Source: Pseudomonadota bacterium
GTDB taxonomy: Bacteria > Pseudomonadota > Alphaproteobacteria > Azospirillales > Azospirillaceae
DNA length: 64,000 nt
Reading direction: 5' to 3'
NCBI GenBank assembly: GCA_023411035.1
Contig: JAEYPE010000197.1
Coordinates: forward strand, 1-64,000
The notes beneath the pieces were generated by a model. The model was not told where the DNA came from and made no database searches. It worked only from the letters and a program-made list of their open reading frames with translations. The position numbers and the translations under genes were made by a program. How positions within the stretch are numbered: the stretch's first letter is position 1; every line of letters starts with the position of its first letter. Positions 63,274 to 64,000 of this stretch are shown here, piece after piece.

Positions 63274-63987
63274 TCAGCCGTGCCCGATCTGGCTGGTGAG
63301 CAGCCGCACCGCATCGCCCCGCCCGTGGCTGTAATGTTCCAGCGCCGCCCGGCCGCCCGCCGCATAGACGGCGACCGCGCTCAGCAGGTCCCGCAATTGC
63401 CGGGCGGAAGAGCCGTCGAACGGGCAATAGGCCCCGCCGCTCAACCGCGCGATGGTCTGGAAGGCGCGCTTGGCGATCGGGTCCCCGCGCTCGTGGAAGA
63501 TGAAGACCGGCACGCCCAGAAGCCCCAGTTGCCCCGCCTGATGGGCGAGCTGGTCGATGTCCTCCTCCATGCAGTCGCCGACGAAGACCAGGGCGTTGAC
63601 CTTGCGGTCCCGCGTCTGCTTGAGGCAGTGGGCCAGCACGCGCCCGATCTGCGTCTGCCCGGCCATGCAGGAGACTGCGGTCATCCGCCGCAACAGATCC
63701 TGCGAATTGCTGATCCACGGGCTTGTCTGGCATTCCCGGAATCCGCGGTAGTAGACGAGCTGGATGTCCAGCCCGCCGAGCGCGGCGGTGGCCTGGAACA
63801 TCTCCCCCTGGATCTGGCAGGCACGGTCCCAGGTCGGTTCCCGGCTGGCGGTGGCGTCCATGGCGAACATCAGCCGTCCGCGCGGCCCCGCCGACGCCCG
63901 CGGAAGGGCCGCCACCCGGCGCAGGAAGGCGTCCACCTCGGCCTGGTTGGAGCGCTGCTGCGCCGGCAAATGATCGCGTTCCCCCAT
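63274..63987 (-). CDS. VWA-domain protein
   Basis: A 237-residue cytoplasmic protein with a von Willebrand A-type domain. The metal-ion adhesion site is MFAMDATASREP near residue 43, and the VNALVFVGDCMEED strand carries the second acidic cluster. The C-terminal part (ARLSGGAYCPFDG) completes the fold. No signal peptide is seen. It is transcribed toward the J-domain gene. The function is unknown; VWA proteins often act with AAA ATPases, none of which is in view. Confidence 0.83.
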   Translation of the reverse strand: MGERDHLPAQQRSNQAEVDAFLRRVAALPRASAGPRGRLMFAMDATASREPTWDRACQIQGEMFQATAALGGLDIQLVYYRGFRECQTSPWISNSQDLLRRMTAVSCMAGQTQIGRVLAHCLKQTRDRKVNALVFVGDCMEEDIDQLAHQAGQLGLLGVPVFIFHERGDPIAKRAFQTIARLSGGAYCPFDGSSARQLRDLLSAVAVYAAGGRAALEHYSHGRGDAVRLLTSQIGHG

Positions 63988-64000
63988 CGCCCGTTTCCCT

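Overview
The window is a high-GC, gene-dense bacterial chromosome or chromid segment. The gene families fit an alphaproteobacterium of the Rhodospirillales, most likely Azospirillum or a close relative. The signs are a cytochrome oxidase subunit I-III fusion, a lone CcoG, a FruB of EIIA-HPr-EI type beside FruK and FruA, several oligopeptide and polyamine-type ABC operons, and many signal-peptide hypotheticals. The genus is an inference from gene content, not from a search. No phage, transposase, plasmid-replication gene or CRISPR array was seen.

Layout. 1-3.6 kb: the 3' end of a heme-copper oxidase gene, a small membrane protein, a DUF2189 membrane protein, acylphosphatase and a secreted hypothetical. 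3.6-9.6 kb: housekeeping genes, namely lipB, tRNA-Leu(GAG), a STAS protein, mgtE, a TPP riboswitch with thiO-thiS-thiG, and a PaaI-type thioesterase. 9.7-18.7 kb: mixed single genes (DUF4139, RidA, an orphan OmpR-type regulator, an HCCA-isomerase-like protein, ccoG, a MocR-type regulator and a lipoprotein). 18.9-25.1 kb: central carbon genes (ppc, a pentonate-type IlvD/Edd dehydratase, class II fructose-bisphosphate aldolase). 25.1-26.9 kb: a small carbohydrate patch with a GH12-like protein and an AT-richer glycosyltransferase. 27.1-32.5 kb: the complete fructose PTS operon fruBKA.

32.7-36.3 kb is the most unusual stretch. It is a heavily decayed polyketide/nonribosomal peptide locus. Pieces of a ketosynthase, an acyltransferase, condensation domains and a cyclic-peptide-type ABC exporter have been stitched together by internal deletions, frameshifts and a Trp-to-stop mutation. 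36.4-45.6 kb: cysE, then a LysR regulator divergent from a polyamine/opine-type ABC transporter, followed by an agmatinase-like ureohydrolase, a nitrilase-family amidohydrolase and a threonine-dehydratase-like enzyme. This looks like one uptake-and-degradation operon for a guanidino compound. 45.7-54.3 kb: an aldehyde dehydrogenase divergent from a dpp-type peptide ABC operon that ends in a translationally coupled ArgE-like deacetylase.

54.3-64 kb: a small unknown protein, a 166-bp MITE-like inverted-repeat element, a short-chain dehydrogenase, two exported proteins (one BMP family), a pentapeptide-repeat protein, an isochorismatase-family hydrolase, a pair of paralogous membrane-anchored coiled-coil proteins, galU, a membrane J-domain protein and a VWA-domain protein.

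Regulatory features visible in the sequence include the TPP riboswitch, an FNR/FixK-like box before ccoG, a perfect palindrome between the LysR gene and its transporter operon, several intrinsic terminators, and structured GC-rich repeats between the binding-protein gene and the remaining transporter genes in both ABC operons.
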